From NCBI GenBank assembly GCA_026929865.2, contig CM049396.1, forward strand, positions 22,758,001 through 22,822,000: a stretch of 64,000 nucleotides of DNA, in the 5' to 3' direction. The notes beneath the pieces were generated by a model. That model was not told where the DNA came from. It ran no database searches and saw only the letters and a list, made by a program, of their open reading frames with translations. Shown in pieces: positions 47,690 to 61,269 of the stretch. How positions within the stretch are numbered: position 1 is the stretch's first letter; each line of letters opens with the position of its first letter. The position numbers were made by a program, and so were the translations under genes. This DNA comes from Hyperoplus lanceolatus (taxonomy: Eukaryota; Chordata; Actinopteri; Uranoscopiformes; Ammodytidae).

Positions 47690-50081
47690 CTGCCGGTTAA
47701 TTACTATCAATTCATTATCTGGCTTTAATATGAAAAAATCTAATTAAATAAAAACAGGTTAAAGTAAGCATCTCATCTTTGTTCATTATTTGGCCTAAAA
47801 TGACACATTTAAATCACCTCAGAGTCAGTCAGTATTAATCGCATATAAATAAAGAGAAGAGAGAAGAAAGGAAAGAGAAAAGGAAAGAAAGAAAAATGCT
47901 GCAGGTTCATCATTACAGTTCTGTTCGTTCACTGTAGGCAGTTTAAGGTTAACGTTACCTACGGCACCAGTGTGATTGTCTCCACAACTCTCCGGGCTTC
48001 ATTGGCGGTGCTGAAAGAGTATTCCTTCTTGTTGAAGGAGAATCGGAGAGTGGCTGGGTAGTGTATCCTGAATCGGATATTATTTTCGATCAGCTGTTGG
48101 CACACTGTATTGAAACTCCTGCGTTGCTGCACAACACTTGGGGGGATATCCTGACCAATAGTTATTTTAGCTCCATCAAACTCCAGCGATTTGGTCTTGC
48201 TGTTAGCCGTAAGAATTTTCATCTTGTCGTTCGGGTTGTGGAGTTTAATGATGACAACTCGGGGTGAATCAGCTTTGGGTCGGCGGAGGCCTCTGTGGCA
48301 CCTGTCCAGGCGAAACCGGCCCTTCTTGGTCTCCAGGTTGAGGACTGTGGGCAGCCAGGTTTCAAAGAAGGACAGCGCATCTATTCCTTCAGTCCTCTCC
48401 TTGACCCCGAATATGCGTATATTGTCTTGGCGTGATCTCGCCTCTTGGTCATCCACCCGGTGAATAAGAGTGTCTATTTTCCCTTCAGCGTCTGATAGTT
48501 TGGTCTCCAATTCAGCAATTATATCTTCTGAACGTGAAATGCGGTTTTCAGTTTCAGTAATGCGCCCTGAATTCTGCTCGAATTTAGATGTAATCACATC
48601 AAGCTTCTGGGAAAACGCTAACATTTTCTCTTCCATCATAGTAGCAACTTGTCTGGTAACTTGTGCTGCCAAATTAGTAGCGTCAATTGGGCAGCTGGTG
48701 CTGGAGCCACCGGAGTCACTGTCAGTCATTTCCTCGTTGGCCTGCTTTTGTTTGGCACTTCGAGTGTTTTGTCTTCCCTTCCCAGCTGATGACATTTCTT
48801 TATCGGTCTGTTTGGGTAACTCATGTAGTTTGATTGTCTTTAGTTTTATAGCGATAAACGCGGTGTAACTTAACTTTTAGGGCGGCATTGATCGGGAGCG
48901 TCTGTCTTTAGCTTTCTCTCAGCGCGTCATCACCGGAAGTTCAAAGACAAAAAAAGACAAATATTATTTCTATGTCCTGTGATCTCCACCGTAGTTCCCC
49001 CCTCCCTTCTTAGCAATGATACAAGATTTATTTCTCATAGCGCCTCTTAAACTTATTTTGATAGTTCATACAATTGTTTTGTTTCATTGTTATCCTCAGA
49101 CATTGTATTTTCTATGGTCACATAATATTTCATCAGTTCTTTCCAGTTTTTTACTGTAGGTGCCTCCGTTTCTTTCCAGTATTTTAAATGGAGCTTCTTA
49201 TACACAATGGAAGAAAACATCATCTGCCATCCCATACGATACCTTATAGCCTCTAAATTCTGAAAAATACACAGCTGAGCTGAAATCTATATTTTTGTTT
49301 TACAAATAGTTTATCAATTCTTGGATTTCAATCCATCCTTTGTTCACCGGGGACCCACATTAATGTTGAAAACCCATGAAAAAATTCACGGTAATGTTGA
49401 GAATATATTCATTTAGCAACATCCTGACAAGTGGTTAAAATAGAGCAATAATTTACTGTATATTCCCATGGGATTATTGAAGACACGTGAAACTATCATT
49501 GAAACAGAAACTCCTAAATGAAACACATTACACATGGATACAAAGTAACACTGGAGAACCATGATCCAAACACAAAGCAACATTGACACAAAATCACTCG
49601 GACCAAAAGAAAACCAACATAGTTTAAATAGCTGGATGGAGAGCAGCATCACTATCCCCACACACCAGGGTTCATGCAGCCGGGTCACTGTCACTGAGAT
49701 CAACTTAGTTACAAATGTAGAGAACCACGATATATGCCAAAATATTGTTTGAAGTGGCTGAAGTCATTTTGCTGTAATGCCTCCTCACGATGTAATTATT
49801 CTGAAGTGACCCAAGGCATTTGTGGCTGTGTCTGTTGATTCTAATCTGGTGTTTGGTCTGAGGCAGATAGTGACACATGGGTTAGTCGCTCTGTCTGTTT
49901 TCCCCCTCTTAAACCCAGTTCACTGGACCCCGCTGAGTCCAAACATTACAAAAATGATCTTACAATCTATGAACAAATTGAATGGTTTATTTTGACAACC
50001 CTTGCTACTCTGAGAGCATTTAATAATCCCATGGATGTTCTGTCCATCCGTAAAACAAACCGCCAGACGGGTTACGCATAC

Positions 50082-50132
<51 letters not shown>

Positions 50133-52776
50133 AGTGTGCAGTGGCAGTATTGTGTTCATCTCCTTTGTGACACAGAAGACTCAGAGCTTCGTCGCATTAG
50201 TGCCCCACATTGAAAGGAGCGTGTTAGCAAGAACAACATGAATCAGTGACCTCTATTTGTTAAGACACATTCTTTTTAAGCTTTTCGTTCAGTGTAACTG
50301 TACGTAGTGGCAAGGGTCTTTCTGCTCTGGATCCAGGTTCCCAATGGTGTCCTGTTCAGTGTTTTCATGTCAGAATTCTGGTCTCAGAATTGGAAGTTGT
50401 ATATATACACTCCTGAACAAAATTGTAAGAAAATTGAAAGTATCTGCATTTTGCAGTCGCTGATCGTAACTAAGTTGTAAGTAGAGCTTCAAAATGCAAA
50501 AAGAAGAAACAGGAGCCAGAAAACAAAGGAACTGCATTTAAACTCAAACAGGCTGTTCATCAGCTGATCAAAATTTTAGGACCTTAGCCTAAAAAACTCA
50601 AAATCCGCCCCAAAATCAACCCCAAAAGGTTTGACGCAGTAAGACCTGAGGGTTATGGGACAGAAAAGTCAAGTGCTAGACCCAAAAAGATTTCACTTGT
50701 GCTGAGCCGGAGGATCCCACGGGCTGTCTGTGAAGACCCAGGCCGATCCTCGACCCAAATAAAGGCCGTTACTGATGCTGAGTGCAGCCCAATAACCATA
50801 AGACAGCATCTGAGAGAGAAGCTGAAAGAACAAAAAACGTCCTCAAAGACCACGTCTCCTCCCATGCCACAAACTTGTCCTTTTGGACTTTGCAAGGGAG
50901 CACCAAAAATAGGACATTGAAAGTAATTTAAAAAATATTGTTTTTGTAATTTCTTTCTTACTTTCTGGGCAACACTACAGTTTCATACATAGTTCTAACC
51001 TTACTGTCATATATTTATAACAGACAAGGTTGCTCAAAATTCAATTTACAAATAAATGAAGGATATAAAAATTGCAAGCACTGTTATAAGTGTTCATATG
51101 CTATGCCTGGCTGATGAAATACCTAATTTATTTTTTGCATGTTAGTGTTTGTGTTTGAGCTGGTGGGAACATGTCTGTTGGCTACTAGGTTGTTTAGCTT
51201 TGAATTAACAGGATCATCATGTAGTCATCTGTTCCACCTCCTCACTGTCTGTCCAACCAAGCATTAATTAATGCCTTTGAAATGCCAAAGCCCCAAGGGC
51301 ACCTGGGAAATGCAGTTTCAAGGAAAAAGGAGAGGAAAAATAAGAAATCTCCTTAAGATTAAGAAGATGCAGACAAACTCTTGTGCGTGCAAGCCTTTTT
51401 AAATTCTCTCTTGGACGGTTTTCCTTTCAGCCTTATTGCTCAGTGTAGAATGTGTCTGACAATATTTGTCCACAAAAAAAAGCTACATCTGTGGAAACTC
51501 TTTGGCAAAGTGCTCTTTTTCTTTGAAGCTTTCAACGTCCACAAGCAGAAGCTATGGAAAGCTTTTCCTGTTGCAGTCAATTTTGTTTTTGTCTCAGCAA
51601 GCAAACTCTGAATGACTACTCACTCAAATAATCAGTGTTTGGGTTGGCTTTGCTCTCCAGCAATATAGTTTATGCTGTGAACAGATCTCCAGCAAATATA
51701 CACTTTGTTTACATACAGCTTTCCAGACTGCCCTTTTAATGCCAGCAGTCTAACTGATCTTGTGACAACATCCTGGACTTTGTGACGGGCAGAGGCCAGG
51801 CTGTAAGGATAGGCACCACTCAACACCGGCATCCCTCAGGGCTGTGTGCTGTCTGTTCATGCATTACTACATGGCCACACACGGCTCTAACACCATTGAT
51901 AAGTTTACTGAAGACACAACCCTCATCAGCCTGATAACCGACGGCGACATAACAGCCGCATCACAGTACACAGAATTCTATTTTCTCATGCCTCCTGGCC
52001 AGCCATAGCCAAAGCCCGAAGGCATGATGTTTTTGGGTTGTCTGTCCTACCATCCAGGCCAAGTTTCATACATTGCAGCTCTACTTTAGTATTTCTCTGT
52101 ACATGATTGTTGACAACTTAATTACTGATGCATGAACAATTTAAGGAAAACCCTTAATACCAATACCATGGCCACAGGAAATACTCATTTTTAATTTGCT
52201 TGTAACATACCTCAACATAGTTCTGGTTACGTTTAATCAACATTTAACATTCATTTTGCACCGAGCAGATATTTGGCTGAAAGAAACCATAGCAACATAC
52301 TAATGTGGTTCATTCAAGTGCTTGTTAAAGCTTCCTACCGTGCTGTCCAAATTAAGCTGTTTGGTTTTCTTTATACAAGCACAATAATGTTATCTGATGT
52401 GTTCACCTATGCCTTGTCAGTGCACTGTGTGAATCACTTGTGGATTTACTGTATTACCAACACACTTTTGTATTAAACTGGATGTATATCATCCATTACT
52501 CAAAACCCTTTTAGCTCACTCTTTTAAATTGTGGGATGTTCTTCATCATCCTTCCGTCTGCTAAACTCTACGGTCCCTAGGTTACTACACAAACTGAGCC
52601 TGTAGCTCAGCTGACTTTCATCTGGTCTTTGCCTGGCTACAAGAAGAAGAAGCGGTCCAGTAAATGAGGCATTCAGAGACCCATCTGTTAGGGCCAGCCT
52701 GGCCTCAGCTGGAGCCCTTACACACCAGGGGACCGTTGAGGCCTTATGGGAGCACACGCACACACACACACACACA

Positions 52777-52808
<32 letters not shown>

Positions 52809-52906
52809 CACAGTGCTCCTCCACGTAATCAAAACATTAATTTGCCAAATGTGCAAAATAACATAGGCTCTCTGCTAAAATGAGACTGCTAATACACAAA
52901 TTTAGA

Positions 52907-52943
<37 letters not shown>

Positions 52944-55900
52944 TATTTTTTCATAAATCGAATATATTGGCAGTTATTATAAATGCATTTGCTTATTTAC
53001 GGCGGGCAGACAGGGAAAGCCTTTGCTTAACATCGTCATATAGTCATTATTAATCTGACATAGTCACATGTGAATACATTACAATAGTACCTCATCCCCA
53101 TGCATCCTGCCGTCTCTCTTTCAGTCGCTTCCTGAATAAATACACACCGCTTTGGTCCAAAGGGGGGCCCTAGAACCAACAACAACTGGAAGTTCCTTGA
53201 TGCTACTTTAAAGAGAAGGCATTTAATACATCTGTACTTACTACTCCATTCTTTCTTCATATCCCTCCAGCTGTGTCTCTGGTGCTGGGCTGTGTGATCT
53301 TCCCTAACGGATGGGACTGTGAGGTGATCCGGGACATGTGTGGAGAGGAGACGGGGAGGTATGAACTGGGGAACTGCTCTGTGCGCTGGGCCTACATGCT
53401 GGCTGTGGTGGGCATCCTGGACGCACTCGTCCTCTCATTCCTGGCCTTCGTGCTCGGCAACAGACAGAGCGACGCCCTGCGGGAGGAACTGAGAGCCGAG
53501 CATCGCAAATGTGAGAGAAAAAGCGATCTATCTATCTATCTATCTATCAATCAGAACCTTCAAAAAAAAATCTAAATTTTGATTGACCCATTCAAGATCT
53601 TTTTTTTTAAGTCAGCTTTTTTCCATTGAATCTCATGGTACTGTTTGAGGGTTTCTGCACTGCATGCATTATTAGACTCCTACTAAATAGACAATAGACT
53701 TCTGTGTGATAGAGATCAGTGATCACAGTGAGCAGAGGGCATTGTACACTCAACAAAAATATAAACGCAACACTTTTGTTTTTGCTCCCATTTTTCATGA
53801 GATGGACTTAAAGATCTAAAATTCATTCCAGATACATAATATTACCATTTCTCTCAAACATTGTTCACAAATCTGTCTAAATGTGTGATAGTGAGCACTT
53901 CTGCTTTGCTGAGATAATCCATCCCACCTCACAGGTATGCCACATCAAGATGCTGATCTGACATCATGATTAGTGCACAGGTGTGCCTTAGACTGTCCGC
54001 AATAAAAGGCCACTCTGAAATGTGCATTTATTTGCTTTATTGGGGGTCTGGGGACTCAGAACCAGTCCGTATCTGGTGTGACCACCATTTGCCTCATGCA
54101 GTGCAACACATCTTCTTCGCATAGAGTTTATCAGATTGTCAATTGTGGCCTGTGGAATGTTGGTCCACTCCTCTTCAATGGCTGTGCAAAGTTGCTGCAT
54201 ATTAGTGGGATGTGGTGCACGCTGTCGTATATGCCGGTCAAGCACATCCCAAACATGCTCAATGGGTGACATGTCCGGTGAGTATGCTGGCCATGCAAGA
54301 ACTGGGACATTTTCAGCTTCCAAGAATTGTGTACAGATCCTTGCAACATGGGGCCGTGCATTATCTTGCTGAAACGTGAGGTGATGTTCATGGATGTATG
54401 GCACAACAATGGGCTTCAGGATCTCATCACGGTATCTCTGCATTCAAAATGCCATCAATAAAATGCACCTGTGTTCTTTGTCCATAACAGATGCCTGCCC
54501 ATACCATAACCCCACCACCACATTGGGCCACTTGATCCACAACATTGACATCAGCAAAGCGCTCACCCACACGACGCCACACACGCTGTCTGCCATCTGC
54601 CCTGAACAATGTAAACCGAGATTCCTCTCCAACATGCCAGACACCATCGAATGTGAGCATTTGCCCACTCAAGTCTGTTACGGCGACGAGCTGGAGTCAG
54701 GTCAAGACTCCGATGAGGACGACGAGCATGCAGTTGAGCTTCCCTGAGACGGTTTCTGACAGTTTGTGCAGAAATTGTTTGGTTATGCAAACCAATTGTT
54801 TCAGCAGCTGTCTCAGTGGCTGGTCTCAGACGATCTTGGAGGTGAACCTGCTGGATGTGGAGGTCCTGGGCTGGTGTGGTTACAAGTGGTCTGCGGTTGT
54901 GAGGCCGGTTGGATGTACTGCCATATTCTCTGAAACGCCTTTGGAGACGGCTTATGGTGGAGAAATGAACATTCAATGCACGAGCAACAGATCTCAATGC
55001 TTGTGGCATCTATGGCATTTTGCTGTGAGACAAAACTGCACATTTCAGGGTGGCCTTTTATTGTGGACAGTCTAAGGCACACCTGTGCACTAATCATGAT
55101 GTCAGATCAGCATCTTGATGTGGCACACCTGTGAGGTGGGATGGATTATCTCAGCAAAGCAGAAGTGCTCACTATCACACATTTAGACAGATTTGTGAAC
55201 AATGTTTGAGAGAAATGGTAATATTGTGCATCTGGAATGAATTTTAGATCTTTAAGTCCATCTCATGAAAAATTAGAGCAAAAACAAAAGTGTTGTGTTT
55301 ATATTTTTGTTGAGTGTAGGATAGATCTGTATTACCACCACACAACCTATTACTGTAAAAGGAATTGTTTAACATTTCATGTTTTCAGAATCAAAAATAT
55401 ACTGGAAGGAAACCAGCCATAACGGGCACTTCCTGGTTTCTTTCCAGTATATATTTGATTCTAAAATGGCATAAAGTGTAAAAATATAGAGCACAACATA
55501 ACATGGTTGGTAAACAAACAAGTCCCAACCAGTAAACAGGAGCGTTTAGTGCTTTTGTTAAGTTTATCTTTTGACTTGCTCCCATTCATTGACCTAAGCT
55601 AACTTGGATGAGCAACCCTTGCCCAAATCTTAATGAAAAAATGCATGCAAAGTTACAGGCCCTACAGCCTTTGTATTGAATGAAATGAAATGCACCTTTA
55701 GTAGCCTGGAAATCCAGACTCCCCGCTTGCAAATTAAAATATGCTCCGCATACTGGTCTGGGCACGAACCATTGGAGCTCATTAACTATGTTGTAAAATG
55801 TGCAGTTACCAATCAAATCGTACTATCTGATATGGGCAGGCGTTACCGGATGACGACAGTGCTGCGCATGCGCCGTTTGAAGTTGTGATAATAAACAACT

Positions 55901-58900
55901 AAGATGTCTGCGGATATGTTGTTTCAAATGGCTTTGGCCTCGACACTTAACGATTTGGAAGACGGCTCTCAAATATTTCACTAGCAAGAAAGATGAATTT
56001 TCTGTTTTGCTGACAGACCACGGCAAAAGTTTAATTAACCAGTTAGCCTCGCTGTTTGCTAAATAAACGGGGCTTAATACGTCACCTTGTTCATTGCTCT
56101 GATTGGTCGTAGTGCTATCTAATTGCGCGCAGTCGTATTTGAAATGCTTGCATTGGTGCCACCCCTTGAGTTGGGAAGGTGTTTTGCTCATGGCCAGACC
56201 CGAAATTGTTCTAAATGTGGGTCTGGATTTCCAGGCTACCTTTTCAGGTAAATCAAGGTAAAATTTCAATCTCTATCTTTTTGTCTTTTTCCACAGATTT
56301 TGCCGTGTCAAGGGTAAGTTCACACTGTTGTTGGTTGTTGTTGTGGCTTGTGTTGTCATGAATGATTGGTTGAGTGTGCTAATGTATGACACTGTGTGTG
56401 GGTGGGGTGGGGGGGCAATCAAAATATTGCTGGTTCGATCCTCGGCACCTGACAGGAGGGTGTTATTTGTAAAACTAGTGGTGTCTTGTATTACATCTAC
56501 GGTGCCCACCATCTCTACCATTGTGTCCTCCAGGGTTACTGTGGCTGACCCTGCACTCTGACCCCCTCCAGGGTGTGGTAACATGAGAGGGATATGTGAA
56601 AAGACAAATTTGGACATTGCATGTAATGAGAGGGTTGATTTGTCCCTGTTTCTATCAAATTCTGTATTTTTTTTAAATCGTTTTCTATTGCACAGATGAT
56701 GTCTCACATCCAGAATGCCACTGCCAAGTTTAGTCATTTCAAACATTCCAGTAATCCCTTCCTGTTCAGTGAGTGACACTACCTGGTGTCAGCTCAGATA
56801 TCATTGTGTTGACATTACAGAGCATGGTAAAGTGATATTCAGTGGACATGAAGGCTGCTGAGGCGCGGGTTGGAGGAGAGGAAAAGGAATGAGAGGGAAA
56901 AGAAAAAGTGGAAGCATATTGTATTGAAGCTCCTGGGGCACAGAGAGGCCTGCTGTTAGCACAGAGCAGATGTCAACCCGAGATCTTTGACTCCTGTGTA
57001 TGCCCTCCAGCTTCTCAAGGCCTGTGCTGCAGTAAAAAAAAAAAGTAATTGGAGAGAAAGAAAGTACTGAGGAAAAAACATCTGTGTCTCGTGCATGTCT
57101 TCCTTTTCTTTGGCCAGTGTGTTAACAGATAAGAGCAAACCACACATCACACTAGACACCATGCCGTTTTGCAGCACATTGACAGTGCCAGCGACTCACC
57201 AATTCACCTCAGGAAGCTCGCCTAATCTTTTCTGGCGAGACGCACACTCACTATTGTTTCAACATTTTTGGTTAATGTTAATGTTACAGTTAATGTATCA
57301 TAAAATGACAAAGTATCTTAACATTTAAGGGAATTATCAAAGGAAAACTATGTAGAAAGAACGAAGGCTTTAAGAAGCAGCGCTGCTCCCGATGCAGCAG
57401 TGAGAGGCGAGATGTGTGGCCCGGGCGTCAGTTCTGTTCTATGTATGAACTTGTGGAAGCAACCAGTAGCTTTCATCTCAAACAGTGTCACTAAAGGCAC
57501 CGTCAGCAGCGACAAATGGAAGATAGGCTACCCTAAACTATTTCATATCATGACTTCACCTGCTGAATTAGACGCTCAGGGGAAGTTGCTAGTGGCTTAT
57601 GGAACAACTAGCTACCACAGTCGCTTACACAATAACCGTCTTGCAACGAGCGGGGGGAGCAGCCAGGGTTGATATGCAGCAGTGTATGGGCTGACAGGCA
57701 CATGTGTGGGTGAATAGGTTCCGGGGTGAGTGGGCGGCAGAGAAGGAACAAACCCCCCCCCCCCACACACACAGAGACAAACAGGGGACTCACAAGGGAG
57801 AGAGCATGGGAATCTCTGGAGACACGGCCTGATTAGATGTGTTTGCTGTGTATGCAGTGGGTTGTGGACAGATACATCTGCATAACACATTCAATGGAAA
57901 AGTACTAAAAGCAGTTTGGAACATTGCATTGACATAGGAAATGTGTTTTGTCTGTTTGTAACTGCATGTATTTTGTCCATGTTGGCCCAACCTGACTTAG
58001 CAACAGAGGTATAGTTGATAGGAGGTGATATACAGTTTAAGTATCATGTTGTCCCTGTATGCATTGTACGGCGTGTGTGCTTTTCTAGAAAACTCTCTTG
58101 TGATTACCGTCTCTGGTACAAAGGCTGTCAGTGCACATCTGGCATCCACCTATGGGACTGCAGCATAATAAATAAACACATGTATAACTTATATAAGAGA
58201 ATCATTCCCAACCTCTACAATCACCACCACAAGAAAATAACATTGCTGCTTGTCTGTTTTGCTGATATAAATGAGGCTTCTTATAGACAGGCCTTTAAAA
58301 AGGCTCACTTTTGCATCGGGAGTTTTTGATTGATTTATGGTTGCAGCTCTTCTTGAATTTTTATTTTTGGGTTGACTGTGCAACATTTTAATGAAATGGA
58401 CTCAAAGTAGAAGGGAGGAGCTGGGTTGGAGCTTAGTCAAAATCTGCTCAAAAAGTGCTACTATGTAAAATACAGCAAAAAGAGGTGCGTGGGGGCAGAT
58501 AAACAAACCAACACTCATTCTAGTGGGGCAGAAGTGATCATTGAGCGGGAGTATTTTTGTGTGACTATAATTTTTTTTTCATTAAAATGTTGCATAGTCT
58601 GCCTTTAATGAATTCCATGTTAGAAAGAAATCAGCAGCACATTGTCCATTTTAAAAATATATTAATATAAATATATAAAAAACAAAGCCACTCTTCAGCA
58701 TTGTAAAATGGAGTTGTTTGAAAGGAATGTAAAAAAAATAATACTGTATGACCTTTTAAGTATGTTTTTCTATATTTGTTAATTTTTCCATTTCATATAG
58801 CACATCTTTCCGGCTCACACTGACTCATATGTCAGAGCCTGTAGTTTCACCTCACTCTGCAGCCTAACGGAGCAGAGCTGCATACACAAATGTCCATCCA

Positions 58901-61195
58901 AACCTACAAACAATGGAGATGATGGTTGCAACATGGCTTGCTCTCAAACATTGGAATACAGTTAATGAGAGCTGTAAAACAGCATTGCCTACCACCATTA
59001 CCATTGTACTTTCACCTTTCCGCAATTGTGTGCCTCCTGGAGGCAAATAACCATCAGTAGTGTTTATATGAATGTATTCTAATGCATTCCATCAATTCAT
59101 GTTTAACATACTGCAAAAAGCTCACTGTATGATTTATGGGTTTACTTATACTTTTGACTCCTCAAATTATTAATTAATTATGCATTCATGACATGTGTAA
59201 CTTCTGTGGTTTCATGAAACACATCTAACGTGTCCGATCCTATATACACTCAACAAAAATATAAACGCAACACTTTTGTTTTTGCTCCCATTTTTCATGA
59301 GATGGACTTAAAGATCTAACATTCATTCCAGATACACAATATTACCATTTCTCTCAAACATTGTTCACAAATCTGTCAAAATGTGTGATAGTGAGCACTT
59401 CTGCTTTGCTGAGATAATCCATCCCACCTCACAGGTGTGCCACATCATCTGACATGATCTGACATCATGATTAGTGCACAGGTGTGCCTTAGACTGTCCA
59501 CAATAAAAGGCCACCCTGAAATGTGCAGTTTTGTCTCACAGCAAAATGCCACAGATGCCACAAGCATTGAGGGAGCGTGCAATTGGCATGCTGACAGCAG
59601 GAATGTCAACCAGATCTGTTGCTCGTGCATTGAATGTTCATTTCTCCACCATAAGCCTTCTCCAAAGGCGTTTCAGAGAATATGGCAGTACATCCAACTG
59701 GCCTCACAACCGCAGACCACGTGTAACCACACCAGCCCAGGACCTCCACATCCAGCAGGTTCACTTCCAAGATCGTCTGAGACCAGCCACTGAGACAGCT
59801 GCTGAAACAATTGGTTTGCATAACCAAACAATTTCTGCACAAACTGTCAGAAACCGTCTCAGGGCAGCTCAACTGCATGCTCTTCGTCCTCATCGGGGTC
59901 TTGACCTGACTCCAGCTCGTCACCGTAACAGACTTGAGTGGGCAAATGCTCACATTCGATGGCGTCTGGCACATTGGAGAGGTGCTCTCTTCACGGATGA
60001 ATCTCAGTTTACATTGTTCAGGGCAGATGGCAGACAGCGTGTGTGGCGTCGCGTGGGTGAGCGCTTTGCTGATGTCAATGTTGTGGATCGAGTGGCCCAT
60101 GGTGGTGGTGGGGTTATGGTATGGGCAGGCATCTGTTATGGACGAAGAACACAGGTGCATTTTATTGATGGCATTTTGAATGCACAGAGATACCGTGATG
60201 AGATCCTGAGGCCCATTGTTGTGCCATACATCCATGAACATCACCTCACGTTTCAGCAAGATAATGCACGGCCCCATGTTGCAAGGATCTGTACACAATT
60301 CTCGGAAGCTGAAAATGTCCCAGTTCTTGCATGGCCAGCATACTCACTGGACATGTCACCCATCAAGCATGTTTGGGATGTGCTTGACCGGCATATACGA
60401 CAGCGGGCACCACTTCCCACTAATATCCAGCAACTTCGCACAGCCATTGAAGAGGAGTGGACCAAATTTCCACAGGCCACAATTGACAATCTGATAAACT
60501 CTATGCGAAGAAGATGTGTTGCACTGCATGAGGCAAATGGTGGTCACACCAGATACTGACTGGTTCTGAGTCCCCAGACCCCCAATAAAGCAAAAAAATG
60601 CACATTTCAGAATGGCCTTTTATTGTGGACAGTCTAAGGCACACCTGTGCACTAATCATGATGTCAGATCAGCATCTTGATGTGGCACACCTGTGAGGTG
60701 GGATGGATTATCTCAGCAAAGCAGAAGTGCTCACTATCACACATTTTGACAGATTTGTGAGCAATGATTGAGAGAAATGGTAATATTGTGTATCTGGAAT
60801 GAATTTTAAATCTTTAAGTCCATCTCATGAAAAATGGGAGCAAAAACAAAAGTGTTGCGTTTATATTTTTGTTGAGTGTATATCTGGTCCAATAGGGCTG
60901 CAATGCATTCTGACTATGAAATAAATACAAATATTAAGACCATAGCTATGTGATATAGCCCACTTTAAAAATTATTTAGCAATTTAAAAGTTGAGGTTGA
61001 TGTTCTTCAAACTATTCAAAGCAGTTAACCTTTATTTATTTATTTATTTTTTGCTCTTTTAAATTAGGAATTGCTGTGTTGCTTAAGCCTTCATAACCTT
61101 ACACATAACTCACTGTCAACAAAGAAATAACCCAGCTATCGGAATCTGATTGAAACTGAAAAATAGTGGGTCGGTGCATCTCTACTAACATTTTG

Positions 61196-61269
<74 letters not shown>

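Larger units (their letters stand above)
42000..48960 (-). mobile_element. L1 LINE on minus strand, both ORFs present, interrupted
   Basis: ORF1 (48795-47959) is intact, ORF2 (about 45,801-42,038) carries all L1 domains but is broken. The spacer between them (45.8-47.96 kb) holds a TA-flanked 1.1-kb insert and an (AAT)n tract. The size without the insert is close to 6 kb, so this was a full or nearly full-length L1. Confidence 0.85.

Noticed and set aside
54394..55075. Plus-strand frames over Tc1 copy A, and minus-strand frames over copy B (59606-60298)
   Set aside because: They are the opposite strand of the transposase genes and contain no conserved motif of their own.
56314..56375. Read-through of the microexon as a longer last exon
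   Set aside because: It would add about a dozen unconserved residues ([14 protein letters not shown]) before a stop and would ignore a perfect gtaagt donor. Kept only as an alternative.
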